Part shown: positions 52,484 to 59,998 of the stretch, one piece after another
How positions within the stretch are numbered: the stretch's first letter is position 1
Layout: the number at the start of each line of letters is the position of its first letter
Origin: an uncultured Clostridia bacterium
GTDB taxonomy: Bacteria > Bacillota > Clostridia > Oscillospirales > Butyricicoccaceae
Direction: 5' to 3'
Length of the DNA stretch: 64,000 nucleotides
Assembly: GCA_910586575.1 (NCBI GenBank)
Contig: CAJUJQ010000001.1
Span: 1-64,000, forward strand
Position numbers and translations under genes: made by a program
Notes under the pieces: model-generated
The model's input: the letters and a program-made list of their open reading frames with translations, nothing else
Database searches by the model: none
What the model was told of the DNA's origin: nothing

Positions 52484-53707
52484 TCAGTCCATGCCCACGT
52501 ATACACCGTTCTCAATGACCATGCCCTTCGGGCTCTTGGATACGGCGCCGTCGGTCCAGGTCATGCCTTCGCCGGTCAGGCCGTCAAAGGTCATGGATGA
52601 GAATGCCTCAATCATCTTTTCACACAGATCCTCAGCGGACATGTCAGCCGTCGCGCCGGTCTGCTCAATCGCCTGCTTGAACGCGTAAACGCAGTCATAA
52701 GCGTCCGCCGCGAACTGATTCGGGGTTTCGCCGAACAGCTCGTTGTACTTGGAAACAAAGCTCTTGGTGCGCTCGTCCTCCGCGTCCGCGTTGAACGGGG
52801 TCAGCAGCATAACGCCCTCGGCCAGGGAAGTGTCGAAGCCTTCCACGGTCAGGATACCGTCCATGCCGTCAACGCCAAATACCTTCGGCTGGTAATCCAT
52901 GCCCTTTGCCTGGGTCAGGATCAGGGAAGCCGGGGTGTAATAAATCGGCAGGTACAGCAGGTCAGCGCCCGCGTTCTTGGCCTCGCCCAGCTGGACAGAG
53001 AAGTCGGTCTGGCTGGCAGTGGTGAAGGTGGTTGCGGAAACGATTTCCAACCCCAGCTCCTTGGCACGCGCCGCGAAACGCTCATAAATGCCGCTGGAGT
53101 AAACTTCGTCGTTCTGGTAGATAACGGCAATCTTGGTGCCCAGGCTCTGCTCGGAAATGTAATCGGCAGACGCGGTGCCCTGGTTCGGGTCCATGAAGCA
53201 CATCTGGTAAACATTGTCCTTGCCCTCGACAACCGCCGTCGAAGAAGCGGACGGGGTCAGCGCAAAAATGCGGTCATCATTGTGGCTGGTAGAAGTCGCT
53301 TCGGCAGGCTTGGAGGTAACGCCGCTCAGGGAGAGCTGCATGCCCCAGTCTTTGAGCGCGTTGTATGCGTTCTCAGCCTTCTCGGGGTCGTGCTCGTCGT
53401 CCTCGTAGTTCAGCTCGAACTGGACCGCGCCGCCCGCCGCGTTGATTTCGTCAACCGCGATTTGCGCGCCGTTCTTGGCAGCGTTGCCGTAAATCGCAGC
53501 CGGGCCGGTCAGCGGGCCGTGGCCGCCAATCTTAAAGGTGCCGCCCGCTTCGCCGGAAGCGCCGGTGTCGCCTTCGTCAGCTGCCGGGGTGTTGTTGTCG
53601 GATGCGCTGTTGTCATCGGCTGCGGCGTCGCCGCCGGAATTGCCGCCGCAGGCTGTCAGGCTGAACACCATCATACCCGCAAGCAGCATTGCAAGAATCT
53701 TCTTCAT
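52484..53707 (-). CDS. livK: Branched-chain amino-acid ABC transporter substrate-binding lipoprotein
   Basis: 407 residues. Lipoprotein signal peptide MKKILAMLLAGMMVFSLTACGG with the lipobox Cys near residue 20, then a Gly/Asp/Ala-rich linker and a type I periplasmic-binding fold (FKIGGHGPLTGPAAIYGNAAKNGAQIAVDEINAAGG). It captures Leu/Ile/Val or similar amino acids outside the membrane and delivers them to LivHM. ATG 53707 follows TAGGAGG. The ligand is inferred from the neighbouring liv genes. Confidence 0.9.
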   Translation of the reverse strand: MKKILAMLLAGMMVFSLTACGGNSGGDAAADDNSASDNNTPAADEGDTGASGEAGGTFKIGGHGPLTGPAAIYGNAAKNGAQIAVDEINAAGGAVQFELNYEDDEHDPEKAENAYNALKDWGMQLSLSGVTSKPAEATSTSHNDDRIFALTPSASSTAVVEGKDNVYQMCFMDPNQGTASADYISEQSLGTKIAVIYQNDEVYSSGIYERFAARAKELGLEIVSATTFTTASQTDFSVQLGEAKNAGADLLYLPIYYTPASLILTQAKGMDYQPKVFGVDGMDGILTVEGFDTSLAEGVMLLTPFNADAEDERTKSFVSKYNELFGETPNQFAADAYDCVYAFKQAIEQTGATADMSAEDLCEKMIEAFSSMTFDGLTGEGMTWTDGAVSKSPKGMVIENGVYVGMD

Positions 53708-53778
53708 AACAATCCTCCTAAATGGTTGAAACTTTCCAATTGGATGGCGCTCCATGGGGCGCGCTCTCCAATCGAGAA

Positions 53779-53807
53779 AATTATACTACATTTCGGGACG
53801 GTTGTGC
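53779..53807 (-). promoter_or_regulatory. Promoter of the liv operon
   Basis: Minus strand TATAAT lies about 75 bp upstream of the livK start, with a weak TGCACA -35 about 17 bp further upstream. Coordinates are approximate to a few bases. Confidence 0.5.
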
Positions 53808-53984
53808 AGGATTTTTTCGCCCTTCCTTCATTTTTTGGAGAAACGCCCGATTCTGCCCCCGGCTGCGCCGCTTCCTTTTAGCAATTTCACAAACTTCGCG
53901 CGGCATGGTTGGCAGATTCCCCCGTTCCCCCCGTCTTTGGAGTCCAAATGCCCTCCCGTTTACAGATTGTTTTCATATCCATGC

Positions 53985-54013
53985 TTGACATATAATATTA
54001 TACCACGTATAAT
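53985..54013 (+). promoter_or_regulatory. Consensus sigma-A promoter with palindromic operator candidate
   Basis: TTGACA (53985-53990), exact 17-bp spacer, TATAAT (54008-54013): both hexamers are perfect. The spacer begins with the perfect 12-bp palindrome TATAATATTATA (53991-54002). PadR-family repressors typically autoregulate through AT-rich palindromes overlapping their own promoter, so this is the likely operator. Confidence 0.75.
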
Positions 54014-54048
54014 ATAAGCATCAAGAAACCGGAAAGCGAGGTGGCGCA

Positions 54049-54363
54049 ATGGCATTCCCGATTGCCGCGGGCCTGCTGGACGCCGTGGTGCTGGCGGTCG
54101 TCGCCCGTAAGGGTACCTACGGCTACAAAATCACACAGGACGTGCGGCAGGTGATGGATATTTCCGAATCAACCTTGTACCCGGTGCTCCGGCGGCTGCT
54201 CAAGGACGGCAGCTTATCCACCTACGACCAGTCCATTGCCGGGCGCATCCGGCGCTATTACCAGATTACACCCGCCGGGCTGGAAAAGCTCGCGGCGTAC
54301 CGTGCCGACTGGATTGCCTACCGCGATTCGATTGAACGGGTGTTAGGGGGAGACGAATCATGA
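54049..54363 (+). CDS. PadR family transcriptional repressor
   Basis: 104 residues, the short PadR subfamily: LLDAVVLAVVARKGTYGYKITQDVRQVMDISESTLYPVLRRLLKDGSLSTYD forms the winged-helix domain, and the GRIRRYYQITPAGLEKLAAYRADW segment is the conserved wing and dimerisation helix. It probably represses its own operon. The last 4 nt overlap the DUF1700 start (ATGA), and PadR-DUF1700 pairs are a recurrent Firmicutes arrangement controlling an envelope-stress cassette. Confidence 0.92.
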   Translation: MAFPIAAGLLDAVVLAVVARKGTYGYKITQDVRQVMDISESTLYPVLRRLLKDGSLSTYDQSIAGRIRRYYQITPAGLEKLAAYRADWIAYRDSIERVLGGDES

Positions 54364-55202
54364 CCGCGTATGAATACCTGAACGCGCTGCGGGAAGCCCT
54401 GGAGGTGCTGCCCGACGACGAGCGCATGAACGCAATCCGCTATTATGAAGAATATTTTCTGGACGCCGGGCCGGAGAATGAGTCCAAGGTTATCGAAGAG
54501 CTGGGGACACCGGGGCAGGTTGCACAGAATATCCTGAATGAGTATACCGATATTGTGCGCGCCACGCCGCGGCAGGAACCGGAGCAGCCCCCGCCGGAGG
54601 ACGCACCGTCCCAAGGGGAGCCGATGCGGGCCGAGCCGCTCGGGGAGGACGAAGAACCGCCGCGCAGCTTCCAGGACGGCGGATTCACCCCGCCGCGCCG
54701 GTCGGCGCTGACAACGCTGCTCGCCATTTGCGGCGCGGTGCTGCTGGCGCTCATCGGCATCCCGATTCTGGGAGGGCTGGCCGCTGCCGCGGGCGGGCTG
54801 CTGCTCGGGGCGGTTGCCATGGTTGCCGGGCTGGCAGTCAGCGCGCTGGTGCTGCTGCTCGGGGCGGCCCTGGTGCTGGTCATCCTGCTGGTGCTGCTGC
54901 CGGTTTGCCTGATTGTGTCGGGCGTGGTTATTTGCGGCTGTTCGCTCTTCCTGTGGGGAATGCCCGCCTCCGCGCTGCTGACGCTGGGCTTTGGGCTTTG
55001 CCTGCTGGCGCTTGGGCTGCTACTCGCGGTCGGCTGCTTGAAGCTGGGCGCGGTTTCCTTCCATCCGCTGATGTCCGCCGCAGGCTGGTGCATCGACCGG
55101 CTCGGTCAGGCATGCCGCTGGTGCGTGGCGCAATGCAGGCGGCTGCTTCACTGGTGCGGCGACCTGCTGCGGCGCATGATGGATCGCCTGAGAGGGGTAT
55201 GA
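54360..55202 (+). CDS. DUF1700/HAAS family membrane protein
   Basis: 280 residues. The N-terminal HAAS-type helical domain is TAYEYLNALREALEVLPDDERMNAIRYYEEYFLDAG...EELGTPGQVAQNILNEY, then a Pro/Glu-rich linker (about 60-110), then four to five hydrophobic segments at about 118-245 and a Trp/Cys-rich amphipathic C-terminus. HAAS domains are often partnered with PadR regulators and are thought to interact with them at the membrane. Translationally coupled to padR. Confidence 0.85.
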   Translation: MTAYEYLNALREALEVLPDDERMNAIRYYEEYFLDAGPENESKVIEELGTPGQVAQNILNEYTDIVRATPRQEPEQPPPEDAPSQGEPMRAEPLGEDEEPPRSFQDGGFTPPRRSALTTLLAICGAVLLALIGIPILGGLAAAAGGLLLGAVAMVAGLAVSALVLLLGAALVLVILLVLLPVCLIVSGVVICGCSLFLWGMPASALLTLGFGLCLLALGLLLAVGCLKLGAVSFHPLMSAAGWCIDRLGQACRWCVAQCRRLLHWCGDLLRRMMDRLRGV

Positions 55203-55203
55203 T

Positions 55204-55377
55204 ATGATGAGATTGCTATTCCGAATCTGCACCGGGCTGCTGACGCTGGGTGTGCTTGCGCTGCTGGGCGGCGCGGTGGGGCTGGTGGTGCTCCTGCTGC
55301 TGCCCGTGGCGATTGTTTTGGGCGGGGGCGTGCTGGCTGTGTTCGCCGTGGCCTGCCTGCTGCTGCTGATTTTATAG
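55204..55377 (+). CDS. Small hydrophobic membrane protein
   Basis: 57 codons, starting 1 bp after the DUF1700 stop. The product is almost entirely Leu/Val/Gly/Ala and should form two closely spaced membrane helices (about residues 7-30 and 33-57). Two adjacent ATG codons (55204 and 55207) are possible starts. No family is recognised. Its placement between DUF1700 and DUF4097 genes suggests a component of the same envelope cassette. Too short for many annotation pipelines. Confidence 0.65.
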   Translation: MMRLLFRICTGLLTLGVLALLGGAVGLVVLLLLPVAIVLGGGVLAVFAVACLLLLIL

Positions 55378-55439
55378 GAATGTGAGATTGTATCGGATGA
55401 TGGGTTTATCATACCGATAAGTGAAAGGAGCTGCTGAAA

Positions 55440-56357
55440 ATGAATCAACTGGTTCGTGCTTGTACCATTGTGCTGGCGGTTGGCGCGGCACTGGCTGTGG
55501 CGGGGGCCGCTGCCGGAGGGACGCTGTACAGTACCATCGACAGCGAGGGCATCCACCCCTGGAACCGTTTCTATCCGCGCCTGCGCTGGGAAACGGAATC
55601 GGAATATGAAGAGCGCACAGGCTCCTCGCGCGGCAACAGCGGTTCGGTGTGGGACGGCAGCCGGAAGGCGCCCCGCGCACTGGACGATATCGAAAATCCT
55701 CTTCCCGAGTTGACCGAACCACTGCCCGAAGTTGACCCGGTTACCAGGCTGAAAAAGATAGATTTCGAGCTGGGCGCGGGGAATTATACCATTGTCGAGG
55801 GTGATTCCTACGGACTGGAAGCCGACGGCGACTGGGTGCGCAGCGACATTGACAACGGCGTATGGAAAATCCGCACCGAAAAGGTCTGGTCAAACCTGGG
55901 GCGGCACATCGACCGGAACTGCACCATCACCGTCCCGGCGGGCTGCACCGTGCAGACGCTTGACTGGGTGGTCGGCGCGGCGAATGTGGAGGTTTCCGCA
56001 CCGATCCATGCGGAAAAGGGCGATTTTGAAATTGGCGCAGGCAACCTGGAAATCGACAGCCTGACGGTATCCGGCAAGCTGGATATCGAGGTCGGCGCGG
56101 GCAACCTGGAAATCGGCAGCCTGACGGTATCCGACAGGCTGGATATCGAAATCGGCGCGGGCTATGCCGGGCTTGGCCTGGCAGGCAGCTGGGAGGATTA
56201 CCGCATTGATGCCGAGGTCGCGATGGGTTCGGTCACCATTAACGGCAGGGATTTGGTTTCCGGGCTTGCCGGCTCGGCTTCCAAGGGTGACGGCAAACGG
56301 AAAATTGACGCCGAGGTCGGCATGGGCGCGATTGACATTACGACTGAAAGTGCGTAA
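55440..56357 (+). CDS. DUF4097 family beta-repeat protein
   Basis: 305 residues. N-terminal membrane anchor (RACTIVLAVGAALAVAGAAAGG), a charged low-complexity linker to about residue 95, then a right-handed beta-repeat region with GAGNYTIV, GAGNLEI and SLTVS steps (adhesin-like DUF4097). The gene contains a 60-bp near-perfect tandem duplication (56034-56153). Family members accompany PadR/HAAS genes and are thought to be external membrane-anchored proteins. AAAGGAG lies 8 nt before ATG. Confidence 0.85.
   Translation: MNQLVRACTIVLAVGAALAVAGAAAGGTLYSTIDSEGIHPWNRFYPRLRWETESEYEERTGSSRGNSGSVWDGSRKAPRALDDIENPLPELTEPLPEVDPVTRLKKIDFELGAGNYTIVEGDSYGLEADGDWVRSDIDNGVWKIRTEKVWSNLGRHIDRNCTITVPAGCTVQTLDWVVGAANVEVSAPIHAEKGDFEIGAGNLEIDSLTVSGKLDIEVGAGNLEIGSLTVSDRLDIEIGAGYAGLGLAGSWEDYRIDAEVAMGSVTINGRDLVSGLAGSASKGDGKRKIDAEVGMGAIDITTESA
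56034..56153 (+). repeat. 60-bp tandem duplication inside the DUF4097 gene
   Basis: Two adjacent 60-bp units (56034-56093, 56094-56153) differ at only a few positions, each encoding one 20-residue beta-repeat step. This is a recent in-frame expansion. Confidence 0.9.
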
Positions 56358-56390
56358 AATAGGATTACTACGGAAAGGGAGGATTCAGTT

Positions 56391-56579
56391 ATGGAACCAA
56401 AACGGCTGTACCGCAGTGTCAATAACCGCATGATTTGCGGGGTATGCGGCGGCATCGCGGAATATTTCAACATCGACCCGACGCTCGTGCGCCTTGGGTT
56501 TGCCCTGTTTGCGTTCGGGGCAGGCTCCGGGGTGCTGGCGTACCTGATTGCCGCTGTCATTATCCCAACCGAATATTAA
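56391..56579 (+). CDS. PspC domain protein
   Basis: 62 residues, only the PspC domain: RLYRSVNNRMICGVCGGIAEYFNIDPTLVRLGFALFAF, then one membrane helix (about 38-58). Single-domain PspC proteins in Firmicutes are membrane-stress-associated. It follows DUF4097 by 33 bp with GGGAGG upstream and ends at a terminator, closing the PadR operon. Confidence 0.9.
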   Translation: MEPKRLYRSVNNRMICGVCGGIAEYFNIDPTLVRLGFALFAFGAGSGVLAYLIAAVIIPTEY

Positions 56580-56586
56580 GGATCGG

Positions 56587-56614
56587 CCGTCCCGGTTTCC
56601 CGGGGCGGTTTTTT
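56587..56614 (+). terminator. Intrinsic terminator of the PadR operon
   Basis: CCGTCCCGG (56587-56595) pairs with CCGGGGCGG (56600-56608, one G-T pair), then T6. Confidence 0.85.
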
Positions 56615-56636
56615 CGCGCGGGGCTTCACTGTTCCC

Positions 56637-56687
56637 TGTGGATAAATTTTGCACAGCTGTGGATAAGTCTGTGGATAATGTGGATAA
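56637..56687 (-). promoter_or_regulatory. Cluster of four perfect DnaA boxes
   Basis: TGTGGATAA (TTATCCACA on the minus strand) occurs at 56637-56645, 56658-56666, 56670-56678 and 56679-56687, all in one orientation, within 51 bp. TTATCCACA is the high-affinity DnaA box. A TATAAA at 56695-56700 follows, so the cluster may overlap a promoter for the TepA-like gene. No dnaA, dnaN or rpmH gene is near, arguing for a DnaA-titration or regulatory site rather than the origin. Confidence 0.85.
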
Positions 56688-56822
56688 CTCCTAGTATAAA
56701 TCCTGTGCCGATGGATTTACGCTATGTATATTCCTTCCGGGATTGGGCAAAAACCGTATAAAACCCGCCGGATTCCGCAGACTAAGGAAAGAAAACGGAA
56801 CGTATCGAAAGGAGTCATCTTT

Positions 56823-57521
56823 ATGAGTGAGGCTGTGAATAATCCGCAGGAAATCCCAGCGCCCGCGCAGGATTCCATCGGCCAGACCGGCTCGATCACC
56901 GCGCATACCACAAGGGGCACCATCCACTGTATTACCATTATCGGGCAGATTGAGGGGCACATGGAGGCCCCCGCACAGACAAAAACCACAAAATACGAGC
57001 ATATTATCCCGCAAATCACGGCAGTTGAGGAAATGGAGGATATCGACGGGCTGCTGGTGCTCATCAACACGGTGGGCGGCGACGTGGAGGCCGGGCTTGC
57101 GATTGCCGAGCTGATTGCGGGCATGAAAAAGCCGACCGTCAGCCTGGTGCTGGGCGGCGGGCATTCGATTGGCGTGCCGCTGGCGGTCGCCGCGCGGAAG
57201 AGCTATATTGCCGCGTCAGCCGCCATGACCATCCACCCGGTACGGATGAGCGGGGTGGTAATTGCCTCCCCCACCACCTATGAATATTTCCAGTCCATCC
57301 AAGACCGGATTGTCGGCTTTGTGACAGGGCATTCTCATATTTCCCGTGAATATTTCGAGCAGCTGATGATGGCAACCGGGCAGATGTCCACTGATATCGG
57401 CACGGTCATCGGCGGGAAGGAAGCCGTTGCATGCGGGCTGATCGACGAGGTTGGGACACTGCACGACGCGCTGGAATCGCTGCACGAAATGATTCTCACG
57501 GAACGGAAAAAGAAACAATAA
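56823..57521 (+). CDS. TepA-like ClpP-fold protease
   Basis: About 232 residues. ClpP/crotonase-fold serine protease of the TepA (YmfB) group: a first strand region GTIHCITIIGQIEGHMEA, INTVGGDVEAGLAIAELIAGM, then the nucleophile Ser in GGGHSIGVPLAVAAR and the His in AMTIHPVRMSG. TepA of B. subtilis has been linked to degradation of signal peptides and spore proteins. ATG 56823 follows AAAGGAG; an ATG at 56724 lies further upstream without a ribosome site. A DnaA-box cluster lies in its upstream region. No partner ATPase is adjacent. Confidence 0.85.
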   Translation: MSEAVNNPQEIPAPAQDSIGQTGSITAHTTRGTIHCITIIGQIEGHMEAPAQTKTTKYEHIIPQITAVEEMEDIDGLLVLINTVGGDVEAGLAIAELIAGMKKPTVSLVLGGGHSIGVPLAVAARKSYIAASAAMTIHPVRMSGVVIASPTTYEYFQSIQDRIVGFVTGHSHISREYFEQLMMATGQMSTDIGTVIGGKEAVACGLIDEVGTLHDALESLHEMILTERKKKQ

Positions 57522-57582
57522 TCTCTGGCCGCGCCCCCGGTTTGGCACTATCGGTTATGCCCAAAATTGCGACAAGGTTTCG

Positions 57583-57611
57583 TTGATTCCGGGCCATTCC
57601 TTTGATAAAAT
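57583..57611 (+). promoter_or_regulatory. Sigma-A promoter of mtlD
   Basis: TTGATT (57583-57588), 17-bp spacer, TAAAAT (57606-57611). It leaves a leader of about 165 nt before mtlD, in which I see no riboswitch pattern. Confidence 0.65.
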
Positions 57612-57785
57612 AGGAATGAAAAAGGAAGATAAATGCGTGAGCGCCGGTCCCTGACAGCCCACTGCAAAGCCTGCCGTTGGCGCCCTCCGGGGCATTGCCT
57701 TACCGCCAGAGGTACGCCTTGCCCGGTGTGTTGTTTTCCCGGTTTCGCATATCCCCTTTGTGGAACAGAAAAAGGAGTGGTAAAC

Positions 57786-58943
57786 ATGAAGAACGCAATC
57801 CAATTCGGCGCAGGCAACATCGGCCGCGGCTTTATCGGCATGCTGCTCAGCCAGGCAGGCTACCACGTCATCTTTGCCGACGTGAACGAAACCATCATCG
57901 ACCGTCTCAAAGCCGACAAGGGCTACACCGTCCATGTCATGGATACGGAGGTCGAGGATGTCCCCATCACCAATGTGACCGGTATCCTGTCCAACGGCGA
58001 CGAAATCGTCGATGAAATCGCAAAGGCTGATATCCTCACCACCGCAGTTGGCCTGCGTGTGCTCGGCTTTATCGCTCCCGCAATCGCGAAGGGTATCCAG
58101 AAGCGCTGCGCCGGCGGCGTGACCGCCCCCCTGAATATCATCGCCTGCGAGAACGCCATCCGTGCGACCTCTCAGCTGAAGGAACATGTTTACGGCAAGC
58201 TCTCCGACGCGGAGAAAGCGTACTGTGAGAAATACGTCGGCTTCGCTGACTGCTCGGTTGACCGGATCGTCCCGCCTGTCCGCACCGAAAACCCCGTCGA
58301 TGTTGTTGTCGAGAAATACTGCGAGTGGAACGTCGAAAAGGCTTCGCTCAAAGGCGAAATCCCCAACATCCCCGGCATGAACCTTGCCGATAACCTGATG
58401 GCTTATATCCAGCGCAAGCTGTTCACCCTCAATACCGGCCACTGCATCACCGCCTACAGCGGCGTGATGGCAGGCTATGACACCATCGACAAAACCATTG
58501 CCGACCCGCAGATTTATGAGCTTGTCAAGGGCGCCATGACACAGTCCGGCGATGGGCTTATCAAGAAATTCGGGTTCGACCGTGACGCGCATTATAAATA
58601 TATCGATAAGATTATCAACCGCTTCAAAAACCCCTATTTGCAGGATGACGTTGCCCGCGTCGGGCGCGAGCCGCTGCGCAAGCTGTCCGCCGACGACCGT
58701 CTCGTCAGCCCGCTTTCCACCGCGATGTCCTTCGGGCTGCCCGTCGACCTGCTGATTCTCGGCATTGGCGCGGCCCTGCACTACAACAACCCAGAGGACG
58801 CGCAGAGCGTCGAGCTTCAGGAGAAAATCTCTGCCAAGGGCGTTTCCGGCGCGTTCGCCGAGGTGTCCGGCGTGACCGATTCCGCTGTGTTGGAACAGGT
58901 CGAAGCAGCATATAAGAAAGTGGAAAAATTATTTCAGAAATAA
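57786..58943 (+). CDS. mtlD: Mannitol-1-phosphate 5-dehydrogenase
   Basis: 385 residues. Rossmann motif GAGNIGRGFIG at residues 8-18 for NAD binding and the polyol-dehydrogenase region with KLFTLNTGHCITAY. It interconverts mannitol-1-phosphate and fructose-6-phosphate. No mannitol PTS genes are adjacent, so it could act in mannitol synthesis for redox balance or be unlinked from uptake. AAAAGGAGTGG precedes the start. The MITE copy 3 begins 2 bp after its stop codon. Confidence 0.93.
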   Translation: MKNAIQFGAGNIGRGFIGMLLSQAGYHVIFADVNETIIDRLKADKGYTVHVMDTEVEDVPITNVTGILSNGDEIVDEIAKADILTTAVGLRVLGFIAPAIAKGIQKRCAGGVTAPLNIIACENAIRATSQLKEHVYGKLSDAEKAYCEKYVGFADCSVDRIVPPVRTENPVDVVVEKYCEWNVEKASLKGEIPNIPGMNLADNLMAYIQRKLFTLNTGHCITAYSGVMAGYDTIDKTIADPQIYELVKGAMTQSGDGLIKKFGFDRDAHYKYIDKIINRFKNPYLQDDVARVGREPLRKLSADDRLVSPLSTAMSFGLPVDLLILGIGAALHYNNPEDAQSVELQEKISAKGVSGAFAEVSGVTDSAVLEQVEAAYKKVEKLFQK

Positions 58944-58945
58944 GC

Positions 58946-59142
58946 TATACTCGTGTGCGTTAAAGTTTGCCGTTCGGTTCGCCTGCGCGGACAGCGCCAG
59001 AGGGACTCATCCCTCTGGACTCCCTTTCTCCGCTGCGGCGGGAATTGGAGCGGCAATCATCGTTGCTGCACCTTGCCCTGCCCGCCAAACGGATGGCGGG
59101 CAGGGTGGGTGAATACGGCAAATCTTTTCATTCGCGAGTATA
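58946..59142 (+). repeat. MITE-like element, copy 3
   Basis: 197 bp, same orientation and nearly identical to copy 2 (30063-30276) but lacking 17 bp (one of two CCTGCGCGG repeats). It has the same TATACTCG...CGAGTATA ends and the same two internal hairpins. It lies immediately after mtlD. The high identity suggests recent mobility. Confidence 0.88.
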
Positions 59143-59219
59143 ATTTAAGCCCACTTCATATTTTGATTCCTTCAATCAATTTCCAATCATTCATTCCCCG
59201 CATGTGACTTCCCTTTTGC

Positions 59220-59261
59220 AAAAGCACCCGCCGGCATTCCCCACGCCGACGGGTGCTTTTT
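59220..59261. terminator. Bidirectional intrinsic terminator
   Basis: AAAAGCACCCGCCGGC pairs with GCCGACGGGTGCTTTT, with A- and T-runs on either side, so it can function in both directions between mtlD and the L28 region. Confidence 0.85.
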
Positions 59262-59330
59262 ATCCGTTCGTTCCCATTTCCATGATCGGCGAGACGGTCA
59301 GCGTACCCTGTGCACCGAGCCGCACCGCGT

Positions 59331-59611
59331 ACCCCAGAACCGCGCCCCGCGCGGCAATCCAAACCGCCGGCCACGGCGGCGGAAAAAGCCGCGACATGCG
59401 CGTGGCTTTTTTCACCTTACGCCTTTGCAAGTGACGCCCCACGGGCGGCGCGCAGACAAAGGCGCGAACCGCCGCAGCGGCCAAAGGCCGCTGCGGCGGA
59501 GTAAAATCTTCCTTAAAAAAATCCCCCCGAATCCTGATTCGGGGGGAAAGCGAGCGCGTCAGGCGCGAAGCGTCAATTCGGGGGGAAAGCAAGCGCGTCA
59601 GGCGCGAAGCG
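59331..59611 (-). repeat. Structured 3'-end repeat, copy Z (diverged) including rpmB terminator region
   Basis: It resembles copies X and Y in order of elements: CCGCC/GGCGG stem at 59364-59379, a long CCGCCGCAGCGGCC/GGCCGCTGCGGCGG stem at 59469-59499, and CCCCCCGAATC/GATTCGGGGGG at 59523-59546, with the TGACGC edge at the rpmB stop codon. It lacks the CGGATTTGAAACC block. A further AAAAAGCC/GGCTTTTTT hairpin sits near 59383-59412. Confidence 0.5.
59513..59546 (-). terminator. Intrinsic terminator of rpmB
   Basis: On the minus strand CCCCCCGAATC, loop AG, GATTCGGGGGG, then a run of seven T: an 11-bp perfect stem with a U-tract, about 66 bp after the rpmB stop. Confidence 0.85.
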
Positions 59612-59615
59612 TCAA
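59538..59615. repeat. 39-bp tandem duplication at the rpmB 3' end
   Basis: Two 39-bp units (59538-59576 and 59577-59615) differ at one base. The second overlaps the last codons of rpmB, so the duplication started at the gene end. Confidence 0.85.
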
Positions 59616-59800
59616 ATTGCTCTTTGAACTTTGCCGGATCGGAGGCACCGAGTACAAACGTAGACATGGCACGGAGTACCATCGACTAAAGCCTTTACAC
59701 GGCGGACGTTCGCTTTCCATGTCCGGTTGGAACGACGATGGGAGTGGGAAACCTTGATCCCAAAGCTGACACCCTTGCCGCAAATATCGCACTTTGCCAT
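59612..59800 (-). CDS. rpmB: 50S ribosomal protein L28
   Basis: 62 residues: KCDICGKGVSFGIKVSHSHRRSNRTWKAN and a C-terminal CTRCLRSGKVQRA, with two Cys pairs (CxxC near residues 4-7 and 50-53) that form the zinc-ribbon type of L28. Stand-alone gene with its own promoter and terminator, as in many Firmicutes. RBS TAAGGAGGTG lies 7 nt before ATG 59800. A TGA-initial repeat element abuts its stop. Confidence 0.95.
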   Translation of the reverse strand: MAKCDICGKGVSFGIKVSHSHRRSNRTWKANVRRVKALVDGTPCHVYVCTRCLRSGKVQRAI

Positions 59801-59842
59801 TTTCCTGCACCTCCTTACTGTAAACGTTACGTAACAAATATC

Positions 59843-59871
59843 ATATTATCATATTTCGCCGGAAAATGCAA
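59843..59871 (-). promoter_or_regulatory. Sigma-A promoter of rpmB
   Basis: Minus strand TTGCAT (59866-59871), 17-bp spacer, TAATAT (59843-59848). Confidence 0.65.
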
Positions 59872-59930
59872 GCATAATCTTTCAAAAAAGATGAAAGGAT
59901 ATATTTTAGTCAAAATGTAGAACAGAAGGA

Positions 59931-59959
59931 TTGAAATACCGCGCGGATTCGTTTATAAT
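59931..59959 (+). promoter_or_regulatory. Sigma-A promoter of hprK
   Basis: TTGAAA (59931-59936), 17-bp spacer, perfect TATAAT (59954-59959), 39 bp before the hprK start. Confidence 0.8.
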
Positions 59960-59998
59960 AGAGACATATTTATTAGTGGTAAGCAGGAGGAGCCCCCT

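Noticed and set aside
57612..57785. Possible riboswitch in the mtlD leader
   Set aside because: About 170 nt with no recognisable aptamer motif or terminator/antiterminator pair.
59263..59397. A short minus-strand frame ending ...TVSPIMEMGTNG just before the terminator at 59220-59261
   Set aside because: It could be the remnant tail of a gene broken by repeats, but the upstream part runs into repeat sequence and no family is recognisable, so I do not annotate a pseudogene.
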